Shown here in pieces: positions 1 through 8,428 of a DNA stretch of 64,000 nt (its first letter is position 1; every line of letters starts with the position of its first letter). Position numbers and translations under genes: made by a program. Below the pieces are notes generated by a model. It saw only the letters and a list, made by a program, of their open reading frames with translations. It was not told the DNA's origin and made no database searches. Source of the DNA: Planctomonas psychrotolerans (GTDB lineage Bacteria > Actinomycetota > Actinomycetes > Actinomycetales > Microbacteriaceae); the NCBI RefSeq assembly GCF_008642235.1, contig NZ_SJEV01000001.1:868001-932000 (forward strand). The letters are read 5' to 3'.

Positions 1-1
1 G

Positions 2-1123
2 TCCCGGGTGGGGCGCGAGGACCGCGCACTGCACGGCGAACCGCACGCCGGCCGGCAGGAGCTGCTACCCGGCCGACACACGATGCCACCCTGGATCTCC
101 CCCTTCGTCGACGACCCGAGCGGTGAACGCCCGGGCGCCGTGCTGCCGCAGATCCGCACGGAGCCGATGGTCGACGTCGGTGCGGGCGACGGTGGCGTCA
201 TGTCCTACGGCTTCCGCCTGTGTCTCACCACTGCCGCGGACCGGGTCCCGTTCACCCGCCGGGACGGCTACGACGAGGCGCACTGGGAACTCGGCCGCAG
301 AGTGTTCGCGACCTGGGCGGCGACGGGAGTGGAGCCGCGAGCCGGTCGCCTGCTCGGGTTGGAGCAGAACCTGCCGAACGGAAAGGCCGACGGGAACTCG
401 CTCGGTCCGTTCTCGCTGAGCGTGCTCGATGGATCGGCGTGGGAGTATCCGGAGGCGGGTCCCCCGCGCAGGGAGGAGCTGAGGCTGCGCCACCTGCAGC
501 ACGCGCAGGACTTCCTCTGGTTCCTCTCCAACGACCCCGCCGTGCCCGCGTCGGTGCGCGCCGAGCTGGGACGCTGGGGCCTCGCCGCCGACGAATTCCC
601 GGACACCGATCATTACCCGCACCAGCTCTACGTGCGAGAGGCCCGCCGGATGATCGGCGCCACCGTGGTCACCGAGCACGACCTGATGGGGGCGCACAGC
701 CAGCCCGATGTCATCGCGATGGGCTCGTACCACATCGACGTGCGCGAAGTGCAGCGCGCGTGGCGGTTCGTTCCCGAGCATCCGCGGCCCATCGGCATGG
801 TCTTCACCGAGGGATACCTGTCGGTGCCCGTTCCCCCGTATCCCATCCCCTACCGCGCGCTGCTGCCCCGGCCGGAGCACTGCCGCAACCTGCTCGTGCC
901 CGTGTGCGTGTCGGCGTCGCACGTAGCGTTCGCGTCGATCCGGATGGAGGTGCAGTACCAGATGATGGGCGCGGCGGCCGGGCTCGCCGCGGCGATGTCG
1001 CTGACCGGACCGGTCGGGGCCGGTGGCGCATCGCGCGGCTTCTCCCCCGGCGACGTGCACGCCGTCGATGTCGGAATCCTGCAGGATCGATTGAGGGACG
1101 CCGGGCAGATCCTGGCGCTGTGA
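2..1123 (+). CDS. FAD-dependent oxidoreductase, C-terminal part (5' end outside window)
   Basis: The frame is open from the window edge, so the N-terminus and the Rossmann FAD-binding motif are missing. The visible part has the look of the FAD_oxidored family C-terminal region: a QNLPNGKADGNS stretch near residue 120, HYPHQLYVREARRMIG, and a late segment with IPYRALLPRPEHCRNLLVPVCVSASHVAFASIRMEVQYQMMG that fits the conserved FAD-contact region. The substrate cannot be told. It lies on the plus strand upstream of the mannosidase gene set and probably belongs to the same catabolic island, but no operator is visible for it here. Family confidence is good, function low. Confidence 0.8.
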   Translation, partial: SRVGREDRALHGEPHAGRQELLPGRHTMPPWISPFVDDPSGERPGAVLPQIRTEPMVDVGAGDGGVMSYGFRLCLTTAADRVPFTRRDGYDEAHWELGRRVFATWAATGVEPRAGRLLGLEQNLPNGKADGNSLGPFSLSVLDGSAWEYPEAGPPRREELRLRHLQHAQDFLWFLSNDPAVPASVRAELGRWGLAADEFPDTDHYPHQLYVREARRMIGATVVTEHDLMGAHSQPDVIAMGSYHIDVREVQRAWRFVPEHPRPIGMVFTEGYLSVPVPPYPIPYRALLPRPEHCRNLLVPVCVSASHVAFASIRMEVQYQMMGAAAGLAAAMSLTGPVGAGGASRGFSPGDVHAVDVGILQDRLRDAGQILAL

Positions 1124-1133
1124 GTCCGCGCCG

Positions 1134-1709
1134 TTATCGGGTATCGGTGAGGTGGGCGACGATATCGCGCACGACGTCGAGCTGCGCCGCCGCCGAGCGG
1201 TGCCACCCGGCACCGGGGATTTCCAGACTGTGGTTGCCCTCCGGTACCTCGATGACGTTCGGGGAGGTGGGGAGGGTGCCCTCGGGCCGCCACAGCGGGT
1301 CCGCGGTCCCTCCGACGAAGAGGTGACGGGTCGACGCCCGCTGAGCCGCCGCGGCTACCCGCGGATCGGTCAGGATGGGCGTCAGCCAGGCACCTCGCAC
1401 GTTGTGCTCGAGGAAGAACGGCAGCGCGAACGAGCCGACCGACTTGCCGATCACCGCGGAGGGAGCGCTCGGCAGCTCCCGGATCGCCTGCACCAGCGCA
1501 TCCTTCACGAAGCGCGCCGGATCCTGGCGGCCGGCCGCTCGGATGTCGGCGTGCCAGTCCACCGACCAGACGTCCCAGCCGGCCTCCGTCAACGCGAGCG
1601 CGGACCAGTAGAGCAGAGGCGCCTGCACCGTGTACCCGGCGCCGGGGAGCACCAGTGCAATCGGAGCGTTCGAGGGAACACCCGAGTTCAGTCTGATCGT
1701 CGACGGCAT
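1134..1709 (-). CDS. alpha/beta-hydrolase family protein
   Basis: A 191-residue protein that looks like a small alpha/beta hydrolase. Early strands read PIALVLPGAGY; a nucleophile-elbow-like GKSVGS lies near residue 88; an acid-loop-like VGGTADPLW and a C-terminal EGNHSLE supply possible Asp and His partners. The ATG at 1709 was chosen because the longer open frame above it runs antisense through the metallo-beta-lactamase gene and is clearly non-coding. The gene converges on the FAD oxidoreductase (10-base gap) and is divergent from the next gene, sharing a short control region with an operator at 1808-1825. No signal peptide is seen. Substrate unknown; esterase or peptidase are equally possible. 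Confidence 0.75.
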   Translation of the reverse strand: MPSTIRLNSGVPSNAPIALVLPGAGYTVQAPLLYWSALALTEAGWDVWSVDWHADIRAAGRQDPARFVKDALVQAIRELPSAPSAVIGKSVGSFALPFFLEHNVRGAWLTPILTDPRVAAAAQRASTRHLFVGGTADPLWRPEGTLPTSPNVIEVPEGNHSLEIPGAGWHRSAAAQLDVVRDIVAHLTDTR

Positions 1710-1807
1710 GGGCTCTAGGGTATTCCCCGGTCGACAGGAGTCTGCGCGCGATCGCCGCAGCGCCGCAGCGCCGCATGCCCGAAATCCCGAGAGGCGCTGA
1801 TCTTCTC

Positions 1808-1825
1808 TCTGGGATCGATGCCAGA
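1808..1825. promoter_or_regulatory. LacI-type operator, site 1 of 4
   Basis: The 18-mer TCTGGGATCGATGCCAGA is a near-perfect palindrome (8 of 9 base pairs) centred on CG, the usual geometry for LacI-family operators. It matches 15 of 18 positions with the palindrome core at 8209-8226. It sits about 105 bases before the start of the metallo-beta-lactamase gene. The longer frame of that gene would begin inside this operator, which supports the later start at 1932. Confidence 0.65.
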
Positions 1826-1931
1826 TACGATTTTCACCCAGGCTCAGAGACGCGCCGCCTCGTCGAGAACGCGGCGACCCGCTCCGGGCCCTCCACGATC
1901 GAGCGCCAGGAGGCGAAGTCCTATCCCGAAC

Positions 1932-3827
1932 ATGACAGCCCTCCGGGCGGACGCGGGTGCGGTCGAGGAGGTGGCACCCGGCATCTTCCGCGTGCGCGAC
2001 ACCTGCAACGTGTACGTGCTCGTGGCCGACCCGGATGCGGACGGCAGGCGCACCGCCATCACCATCGACTTCGGCTCCGGGATGGTGCTCGACCTGCTCG
2101 ACGAGCTGGGCATCGACCGGGTGACCGACGTGCTGATGACGCATCACCACCGCGACCAAGGGCAGGGCCTGCCGCGGGCCGTCGACGAGGGCATCGCCAT
2201 CCACGTCCCGCCCGTGGAGGTCGACCTGTTCGCCAAGGTCAACGACATGTGGGCGACGCGACCGCTCGACAACGACTACAACGTGCGCCAGGACCGCTTC
2301 TCCCTGCTCGACGCGGTTCCGGTCACGAGCACCGTGCGCGAGTACCGCACCACGGACTACGGCGGCATCCCGATCCGGGTGCTGCCGACCCCCGGCCACA
2401 CCGTGGGCTCGGTCACCTATGTCGTGCAGCGGAACGGCGGCGCGCTCGCGTTCTCCGGCGACCTCATCTACGCGCCCGGCAAGGTCTGGTCGCTGGCCTC
2501 CACCCAGTGGTCGTACACCAACAGCGAGGGCCCGGCGATGACCGTGATCAGCTGCCTGCTGCTGCAGCGCGAGCACCTCGACCTGCTGCTGCCCTCCCAC
2601 GGCGACCCCATGTCCGCACCCGACGACGCGCTCGGCCTGCTGGCGGAGCGCATGCAGACCCTGGTCGATTCGCAGCGCTGGTACGCGTGGGACCTCCGGG
2701 ACCGCCTGGCGCATCCGTACACCCGCATCACCGAGCACCTGCTGATCAACCGGTCGAGCATGTCGACCGGCTACGTGCTGCTGTCGAACACCGGTGAGGC
2801 GCTCTTCATCGACTTCGGCTACGACATGACCACCGGTCTGCCCACCGGCTCGGACCGTGCGGCGCGGCGCCCGTGGCTGGCGTCGCTACCGGCCCTCCGG
2901 GAGCAGTTCGGTGTGACCCGCATCTCGGCGGCGCTCGCCACTCACTACCACGACGACCACGTGGCGGGGCTGCCGATACTGCGCGAGGTGGAGGGGACGG
3001 AGGTGTGGACGCCGGCCAACGTGGCACCCATCCTCGACGACCCGCTGCAGCACGACCTGCCCTGCCAGTGGTACGAGCCCATCCGGTCCGACCGCGTGCT
3101 CCCCCTCGGCGAGGCAGTGCAGTGGAACGAGTACTCCATCACGGTGCACGAACTGCCCGGCCACACGCTGTTCGCGGCGGCGTTCGAGGTGGTCGTCGAC
3201 GGCGTGCGGGTGCTCTTCACCGGCGACCAGCAGGAGGGCCTCGGAGTGCGCGGCGACCGTCGCGAGATCCTCAACTACCAGTACCGCAACCGCTTCCGCA
3301 TCGACGACTACCGCCACAGCGCCAGGCTCTACAAGCGTGTCGCACCCGGTCTCCTCGCCAGCGGACACTGGGACGCGCGCTGGGTGGACGAGGGCTACCT
3401 CGACTACCTGGACTACGCGGGCGAGGATCTCATCGAGATGCACCACGCGCTCCTGCCCCTCGACGAACTCGACCTCGGAGCGGACAGCGTGCTGGCTCGT
3501 CTCTCGCCCTACCGGTGCACGAGCCCGGCGGGTTCGACCGTGCGCTACACCGTCACGGTGCGGAACCCGCACGCCGGCGCAGCCCTCGCGCGGATCGTGC
3601 CCGTGGTGCCGGCCGGATGGCGGGCGGAGCCCACGGTGCTCGAACGCATGCTGACCCCGGGTGAGGAGGCGGCGCTCTCCTACGACGTGCTCGTGGGTGG
3701 CGCGTTCTCCCGGCGGGAACGACTGGCCGTCGACGTCACGATCGGATCGCTGCGGCTGGGACAGCATGCCGAGGCGCTCCTCACCGTCGGCACCGTCTCC
3801 TTGCCTTCCCCCGCTCCGCGCGCCTAG
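1932..3827 (+). CDS. tandem-domain metallo-beta-lactamase-fold hydrolase
   Basis: A 631-residue cytosolic-looking protein with two complete MBL folds followed by a beta-rich tail. Domain 1 (about residues 1-270) carries THHHRDQ, PTPGHTVGS and a GDLIYAP metal ligand segment. Domain 2 (about 290-540) carries THYHDDHVAG, LPGHTLF, FTGDQQ and SGHWD. In domain 1 the final His of the HxHxDH metal motif is Gln, while domain 2 keeps HYHDDH, so the first centre is probably altered. The last 100 residues resemble an Ig-like NEW3-type module. The start at 1932 is preferred because the upstream ATG at 1818 lies in an operator and the extra residues are Arg/Pro-rich. It heads the ROK-SIS-GH38 gene series. 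Substrate unknown. Confidence 0.8.
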   Translation: MTALRADAGAVEEVAPGIFRVRDTCNVYVLVADPDADGRRTAITIDFGSGMVLDLLDELGIDRVTDVLMTHHHRDQGQGLPRAVDEGIAIHVPPVEVDLFAKVNDMWATRPLDNDYNVRQDRFSLLDAVPVTSTVREYRTTDYGGIPIRVLPTPGHTVGSVTYVVQRNGGALAFSGDLIYAPGKVWSLASTQWSYTNSEGPAMTVISCLLLQREHLDLLLPSHGDPMSAPDDALGLLAERMQTLVDSQRWYAWDLRDRLAHPYTRITEHLLINRSSMSTGYVLLSNTGEALFIDFGYDMTTGLPTGSDRAARRPWLASLPALREQFGVTRISAALATHYHDDHVAGLPILREVEGTEVWTPANVAPILDDPLQHDLPCQWYEPIRSDRVLPLGEAVQWNEYSITVHELPGHTLFAAAFEVVVDGVRVLFTGDQQEGLGVRGDRREILNYQYRNRFRIDDYRHSARLYKRVAPGLLASGHWDARWVDEGYLDYLDYAGEDLIEMHHALLPLDELDLGADSVLARLSPYRCTSPAGSTVRYTVTVRNPHAGAALARIVPVVPAGWRAEPTVLERMLTPGEEAALSYDVLVGGAFSRRERLAVDVTIGSLRLGQHAEALLTVGTVSLPSPAPRA

Positions 3828-3878
3828 GCTATGGGAACGATGCCAGAACGGTCGCTGGGGCGGCGGGAAGCGAGCGAC

Positions 3879-4862
3879 ATGGCGGGCACGAGACGCGCCG
3901 TGCTGGCGCTCGACATCGGTGGCACCAAGCTCGCCGTCGCCGTGGTCACCGACGACGGGCGGACGCACGCGTTCCTCGTGGAGCCCACCCGGCGGGCCGA
4001 GGGTCCGGACGCCATCCTGCGACGTCTGTTCGACCTCGGTTCGGAGTCCATCCGCCAGGCGACGGCCTCGGGGGCCGTCGAGGGAATCGACGCCGTCGGC
4101 ATCTCCTGCGGCGGACCGCTCGACGCGCGAGCCGGGATCCTGCTCGGCCCCCTGCACCTCCCCGGGTGGGACGCCGTTCCGATCGTCGATCTGGCGTCGG
4201 CCGAGTTCGGCGTGCCCGCCGCTCTGGAAAACGACGCGAGCGCCGCGGCCTGGGGCGAGTACCGGTTCGGCGCGGGCGACGGCGTCGAATCCATGCTCTA
4301 CCTCACGGTGTCCACCGGGATCGGGGGCGGCGCGATCCTCGGCGGCGCACTCCGACGCGGCGCGGCCGGCAACGGTGGAGAGTTCGGACACATCCTGGTG
4401 CACACCAACGGTCGCGCATGCCGGTGCGGCCGACGGGGCTGCCTGGAGAGCGTGGCGTCGGGCACCTCCATCGCCGAGCGGGCGGACGAGGCACTCCGCG
4501 CGTCGTCCGACCCGTCATCGCTCCGCGACCTCGCCGAGGTCCGTGCGGAGGACGTGTCCGCTGCTGCCGCCTCGGGTGACCCGATCGCCTCCGCCGTCTG
4601 GCGGGAAGCGACCGATGCGCTCTCCAGCGCCATCACCGACCTCGTCAACGTCTTCGAGCCCGACCTGGTTGTACTGGGAGGCGGGGTGACGCGCTCCGGC
4701 GATGCGTTGCTCGACCCCGTGCGCTCGGCCGTACTCGCCGCAGCCATGCCCCCCGCCGCACGCGCCGTGCGCATCCGCCTCTCCGCCCTGGGCGACGAGG
4801 TGGGCGTCGTCGGCGCCGGAGCGGTCGCCCTCGACCTGACGAAGGAGCACGCCCATGCCTGA
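3879..4862 (+). CDS. ROK family sugar kinase
   Basis: A 327-residue kinase-type ROK protein without a DNA-binding domain. It has the phosphate-binding DIGGTKLAVAVV at the N-terminus, a GISCGGPLD turn, the sugar/catalytic ENDASAAAWGEYRFG, STGIGGGAILGG, and the CRCGRRGCLES zinc-type motif, and ends with the adenosine-region VVLGGGVT. It likely phosphorylates a hexose or amino sugar released by the mannosidase downstream. ATG at 3879 was chosen for its GGGAAG ribosome site and the family start just before the first strand; upstream ATGs at 3831 and 3840 are possible. It overlaps the SIS gene by 8 bases, so the two are translationally coupled. The exact sugar is inferred only. Confidence 0.85.
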   Translation: MAGTRRAVLALDIGGTKLAVAVVTDDGRTHAFLVEPTRRAEGPDAILRRLFDLGSESIRQATASGAVEGIDAVGISCGGPLDARAGILLGPLHLPGWDAVPIVDLASAEFGVPAALENDASAAAWGEYRFGAGDGVESMLYLTVSTGIGGGAILGGALRRGAAGNGGEFGHILVHTNGRACRCGRRGCLESVASGTSIAERADEALRASSDPSSLRDLAEVRAEDVSAAAASGDPIASAVWREATDALSSAITDLVNVFEPDLVVLGGGVTRSGDALLDPVRSAVLAAAMPPAARAVRIRLSALGDEVGVVGAGAVALDLTKEHAHA

Positions 4863-5475
4863 CACCGACCTGCCGCATGCGCCGTCCGCCGTCGCACCCG
4901 ACTGGATGACCGAGCAGCTCCGGGACCACATCGGAGCGGCGGAGGCGATGTCGGCTCTGCTGCCGGCCGTGCACTCCGTCGCTGCCCTGCTCGTCTCCGC
5001 GTTCGAGCGCGGCAACTTCCTGCTCACCTTCGGCAACGGGGGCAGCGCCGCGGACGCGCAGCACTTCACCGGGGAGATCCTCGGGCACTACAAGAGGGAC
5101 CGGCGAGCGCTCGGGGCGGTCACGCTCAGCACCGATCCCACCACCATGACCTGCATCGCCAACGACTACTCCTTCGACGACGTCTTCTCCCGGCAGGTGT
5201 CCGGGCTCGCGCGACCGGGCGACATCGTCGCCGCGTTCACCACGAGTGGCACGTCCCCGAACATCGTGAGCGCCCTCCGCACCGCGCAGGAGCGCGGGGC
5301 GACGACGGTGCTGTTCGGTGGCGGCGACGGCGGACCCGCAGCGCGGTACGCCGATGTGGCACTGCTCGCTCCGTCGAGCACGACCCCGAGAATCCAGGAG
5401 ATGCACACGTTCATGCTGCACGCGATCAGTGAGTACGTCGACGCCTGGGCCGCCGGAGACGAGGCCTTCGCATGA
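4855..5475 (+). CDS. SIS-domain sugar-phosphate isomerase, GmhA-like
   Basis: A 206-residue single SIS-domain protein. FGNGGSAADAQHFTGE near residues 61-76 is the phosphosugar-binding signature of sedoheptulose-7-phosphate isomerase-like proteins, followed by FTTSGTSPNIV near 125 and the C-terminal helix with QEMHTFMLHAISE, matching the GmhA catalytic His region. No other heptose genes are present, so an aldose-ketose isomerase acting on the ROK kinase product is as likely as GmhA itself. It overlaps the kinase by 8 bases and the mannosidase by 4 (ATGA), which ties all three into one operon. Confidence 0.82.
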   Translation: MPDTDLPHAPSAVAPDWMTEQLRDHIGAAEAMSALLPAVHSVAALLVSAFERGNFLLTFGNGGSAADAQHFTGEILGHYKRDRRALGAVTLSTDPTTMTCIANDYSFDDVFSRQVSGLARPGDIVAAFTTSGTSPNIVSALRTAQERGATTVLFGGGDGGPAARYADVALLAPSSTTPRIQEMHTFMLHAISEYVDAWAAGDEAFA

Positions 5476-8180
5476 GCGCGGCGCCCATGTCCAATGCCCC
5501 GTCCGGGCTCGGCTCGCGCGACCTCCCGCCCGTACCCCGGCCGGTGGCGACGCCCGATCGCACCCTGTACATGATCGGCAACGCGCACCTCGATCCCGTG
5601 TGGTTGTGGCCGTGGCAGGAGGGCTACCAGGAGGCCCGCGCGACGTTCTGGTCGGCGATCTCCCGCATGGACGAGTATCCCGACTTCGTGTTCACCTGCG
5701 ACCAGATGGTGTTGCTCAGCTGGGTGGAGGAGTCGGACCCCGAGCTGTTCGAGCGCATCCGCGAGCGCGTGGCCGAGGGCCGCTGGGTCAACACCGGCGG
5801 CTGGTGGGTGGAGCCGGACTGCAACATGCCGATGGGCGAGAGCTTCGTGCGGCAGGGGCTGTACGGTCAGCGCTACCTGCGGTCCCGCTTCGGCCGGATG
5901 GCATCGGTCGGCATGAACGTCGACCCGTTCGGCCACAACGCCATGCTGCCGCAGATCCTCCGCGGCCAGGGCCTGGACTCGTACGTGTTCCTGCGTCCCG
6001 GCCCGCACGAGAGCGACTTCGCCGACACCCTCTTCTGGTGGGAGGCGCCCGACGGCAGCCGGGTGCTCGGATACCGCATCCCGTACGAGTACGGGAGCCC
6101 GCCCGGCGCAGTGGACGGCCAGGTCGACAAGGCGCTCGGGCAGCTCGACCGGTCGCTCGGCAACCTCATGGTCTTCTACGGGGTGGGCAACCACGGCGGC
6201 GGCCCGACCAAGGCCAACATCGAGTCGATCCACCGGTACGACCGCATGGGTTCTTTCGGAAGGATGACGATGGCCTCCCCCCGGCACTACTTCGACGAGG
6301 TGATCGCGCGCGGGAACCGATTCCTCGACGCACTGCCCGTGCGCCGGGACGACCTGCAGCATCACGCGCCCGGGTGCTACTCCGCGCACTCCGGCATCAA
6401 GGCGTGGCAGAAGCGGGCGCAGTTCGCCCTCCTCTCCGCCGAGCGGTGGGCGGCGATCGTGGCTCTCCGCGACGACGTGGAGTATCCGCGCGCCGAGTTC
6501 GAGACGGCCTGGAAGCAGGTGCTGTTCAACCAGTTCCACGACGTGCTGCCGGGGTCCGCCATCGAGCCCTCGTACGACGACGCCCGCGACCAGTTGGGCG
6601 AGGCGGTGTCGATCGCCAAGCGCATTCTCGTGCGTGCCCACAACATCCTCGCCCGCCAGGTGAACGTGCCACTGGAGGAGGGCACCCAGCCGGTACTCGT
6701 CTTCAACCAGCACCCGTGGCCGGTGACGACGACGGTCGAGATGCAGTACGGGGCGCAACGCGGCGGCGTGCACATGGTCGATGCCGACGGCACGCCCGTC
6801 CCCTGCCAGTACACCCAGTCCACCGCCACCACGGGGGACACCACCCGCGGCGCCATCGCGTTCCGCGCGGAGCTTCCGCCGCTCGGCTACCGCCTCTACC
6901 GCATGCGGCCGGGGCCCACGCCCGCCGACTCGGCGGCCGCGCGATCGGTGCTGGCCGTGAGCGAGACGGTGCTGGAAAACGACCTGGTGCGCATCGAACT
7001 CGACGCCGACACAGGATGGATCCGCTCGTATCTCGACAAGCGGTCCGGCGCCGATCTCATGACCGGCGTCGACGGGCGGTCGCACACCCAGGTCTGCGAG
7101 GACCCGACCGACACCTGGGGGCACCGGGTCGTGTCGTACGCGTGGCCCGGCGACACCATGGCCCTGAAGCGCATCGTGCTCCGCGAGTCGGGGCCGCTCC
7201 GATCCCGTGTGCGCGTGGAACGCACCTGGGGCGCGTCGACACTCTCCGAGGAGTTCGAACTGGATGCGGACAGCGCCGTGCTGCGCGTGACCGCGACGCT
7301 CGACTGGCGGGAGCAGGCGCATCTGCTGAAACTGCGGGTTCCGACCGCGCTCCGGGATGTTCGCGCCACCTACGAGATCCCGTTCGGGTCGATCGAACGG
7401 CCGGTCGACGGAGCGGAGGAGCCCGCGCAGGCCTGGGTCGACCTCACCGGCACCATCGACGGTGATGCCGCCGGACTCACCGTGATCACCACGAACAAGC
7501 ACGGGTTCGACACCTCCCCCGGCGACGAACCGAGCGTGGGCATCACGGCCACGCGCAGTCCGGTCTACTCGTGGCACGACCCGCGCCTGCTCGACCCCGA
7601 CGGCTTCTACAGCTTCCAGGATCAGGGCGTGCAGCGCTTCAGCTACGAACTCGCGCCGCACACCGGGGACTGGCGGGAGAACTCCCCCACCCGTCGCGCG
7701 ACCGTGCTGGGGTCGCCGGTGCGGGCCATGCTCGAGTCGTTCCACGGCGGCGCCCTGCCGTCGCAGCACTCGTTCGCCTCGGACGGCGGTGAGGGGATCC
7801 TCCTGACCGCTCTGAAGGGCAGCGAGGATGCCGTCACCGATCCGGGCACCGGCGGGGCAGACCTCATCGTGCGCGCGGTCGAGCTGCGCGGGGAACGCAC
7901 GACCGCGAGGATCGAGCTCCCGCTCGTGGACCGGGTGCTCGAGGAGACGTTCGGCCCCAGCCAGATCCGCACGTTCCGGGTGCCGCGCGATCCTGGCAGA
8001 CCGGTCGCCGAGGTGAATCTGCTCGAGGACGCGATCGAAGCCGTCGCCGGGAAGTCCGCTCCGGGCGCCGCACCGGAGACCGGTACCACGGAACCGATCG
8101 GTTCCCCGGCCGAGCCCGCCGCGGAGGATCAGGCCAATGCGTCGCTCCCCGAGGGCGCGGATCCGTCCGATCCGGGCTGA
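5472..8180 (+). CDS. GH38 alpha-mannosidase
   Basis: A 902-residue glycoside hydrolase family 38 enzyme with no signal peptide, so probably cytoplasmic. The zinc-binding N-terminal motif NAHLDPVWLWPWQEG is at about residues 36-50, and the catalytic nucleophile Asp lies in NVDPFGHNAMLPQIL near residue 152; HHAPGCYSAHSGIK and FNQFHDVLPGS are further GH38 landmarks, followed by the beta-sandwich C-terminal half. It probably cleaves terminal alpha-mannosyl residues from imported oligosaccharides. The last 45 residues are Ala/Pro/Glu-rich and look disordered. It is the last gene of the plus-strand operon and is followed by a large palindrome. The linkage cleaved cannot be predicted. Confidence 0.9.
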   Translation: MSAAPMSNAPSGLGSRDLPPVPRPVATPDRTLYMIGNAHLDPVWLWPWQEGYQEARATFWSAISRMDEYPDFVFTCDQMVLLSWVEESDPELFERIRERVAEGRWVNTGGWWVEPDCNMPMGESFVRQGLYGQRYLRSRFGRMASVGMNVDPFGHNAMLPQILRGQGLDSYVFLRPGPHESDFADTLFWWEAPDGSRVLGYRIPYEYGSPPGAVDGQVDKALGQLDRSLGNLMVFYGVGNHGGGPTKANIESIHRYDRMGSFGRMTMASPRHYFDEVIARGNRFLDALPVRRDDLQHHAPGCYSAHSGIKAWQKRAQFALLSAERWAAIVALRDDVEYPRAEFETAWKQVLFNQFHDVLPGSAIEPSYDDARDQLGEAVSIAKRILVRAHNILARQVNVPLEEGTQPVLVFNQHPWPVTTTVEMQYGAQRGGVHMVDADGTPVPCQYTQSTATTGDTTRGAIAFRAELPPLGYRLYRMRPGPTPADSAAARSVLAVSETVLENDLVRIELDADTGWIRSYLDKRSGADLMTGVDGRSHTQVCEDPTDTWGHRVVSYAWPGDTMALKRIVLRESGPLRSRVRVERTWGASTLSEEFELDADSAVLRVTATLDWREQAHLLKLRVPTALRDVRATYEIPFGSIERPVDGAEEPAQAWVDLTGTIDGDAAGLTVITTNKHGFDTSPGDEPSVGITATRSPVYSWHDPRLLDPDGFYSFQDQGVQRFSYELAPHTGDWRENSPTRRATVLGSPVRAMLESFHGGALPSQHSFASDGGEGILLTALKGSEDAVTDPGTGGADLIVRAVELRGERTTARIELPLVDRVLEETFGPSQIRTFRVPRDPGRPVAEVNLLEDAIEAVAGKSAPGAAPETGTTEPIGSPAEPAAEDQANASLPEGADPSDPG

Positions 8181-8202
8181 CGCCCTCGGCACGCCCGGCA
8201 CA

Positions 8203-8232
8203 CCGTCGTGTGGCATCGATGCCACACGACGG
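8203..8232. promoter_or_regulatory. 30-bp perfect palindrome; LacI-type operator site 2, possible terminator
   Basis: Every base pairs in this 30-base inverted repeat, which has no spacer (centre GCATCGATGC). The inner 18 bases TGTGGCATCGATGCCACA match the other three putative operators of this island at 14-15 of 18 positions. It lies 23 bases after the mannosidase stop and about 200 bases before the binding-protein gene. As RNA it would also form a 13-pair hairpin, but there is no T-tract after it, so operator is preferred over terminator. Confidence 0.6.
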
Positions 8233-8428
8233 CGGATGCCCGCGGATCCGCGTGCCCGCCGGGCGATAACAGTTCCGCCACCGATCAGCACTTCAGGCCG
8301 CGCGACCCTTGTCGGGGGCGTCCGGCTCAGTTACGTTGCAGTGTGGAAAGGATTCCAGCCTCCGCTCGAATCCACCCACCCGTGGACGGCGATGGAGCCG
8401 CCGCGTTGTCACTCCGAAGGGAACACAG

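Noticed and set aside
1710-2738. N-terminal extension of the alpha/beta-hydrolase gene on the minus strand
   Set aside because: Overlaps the metallo-beta-lactamase gene; composition is non-natural and no ribosome site fits.
5166-8291. 1041-codon open frame on the minus strand
   Set aside because: It is antisense to the GH38, SIS and related genes; its protein is His/Arg/Gly/Val-biased with no domain, the usual mirror image of high-GC coding DNA.
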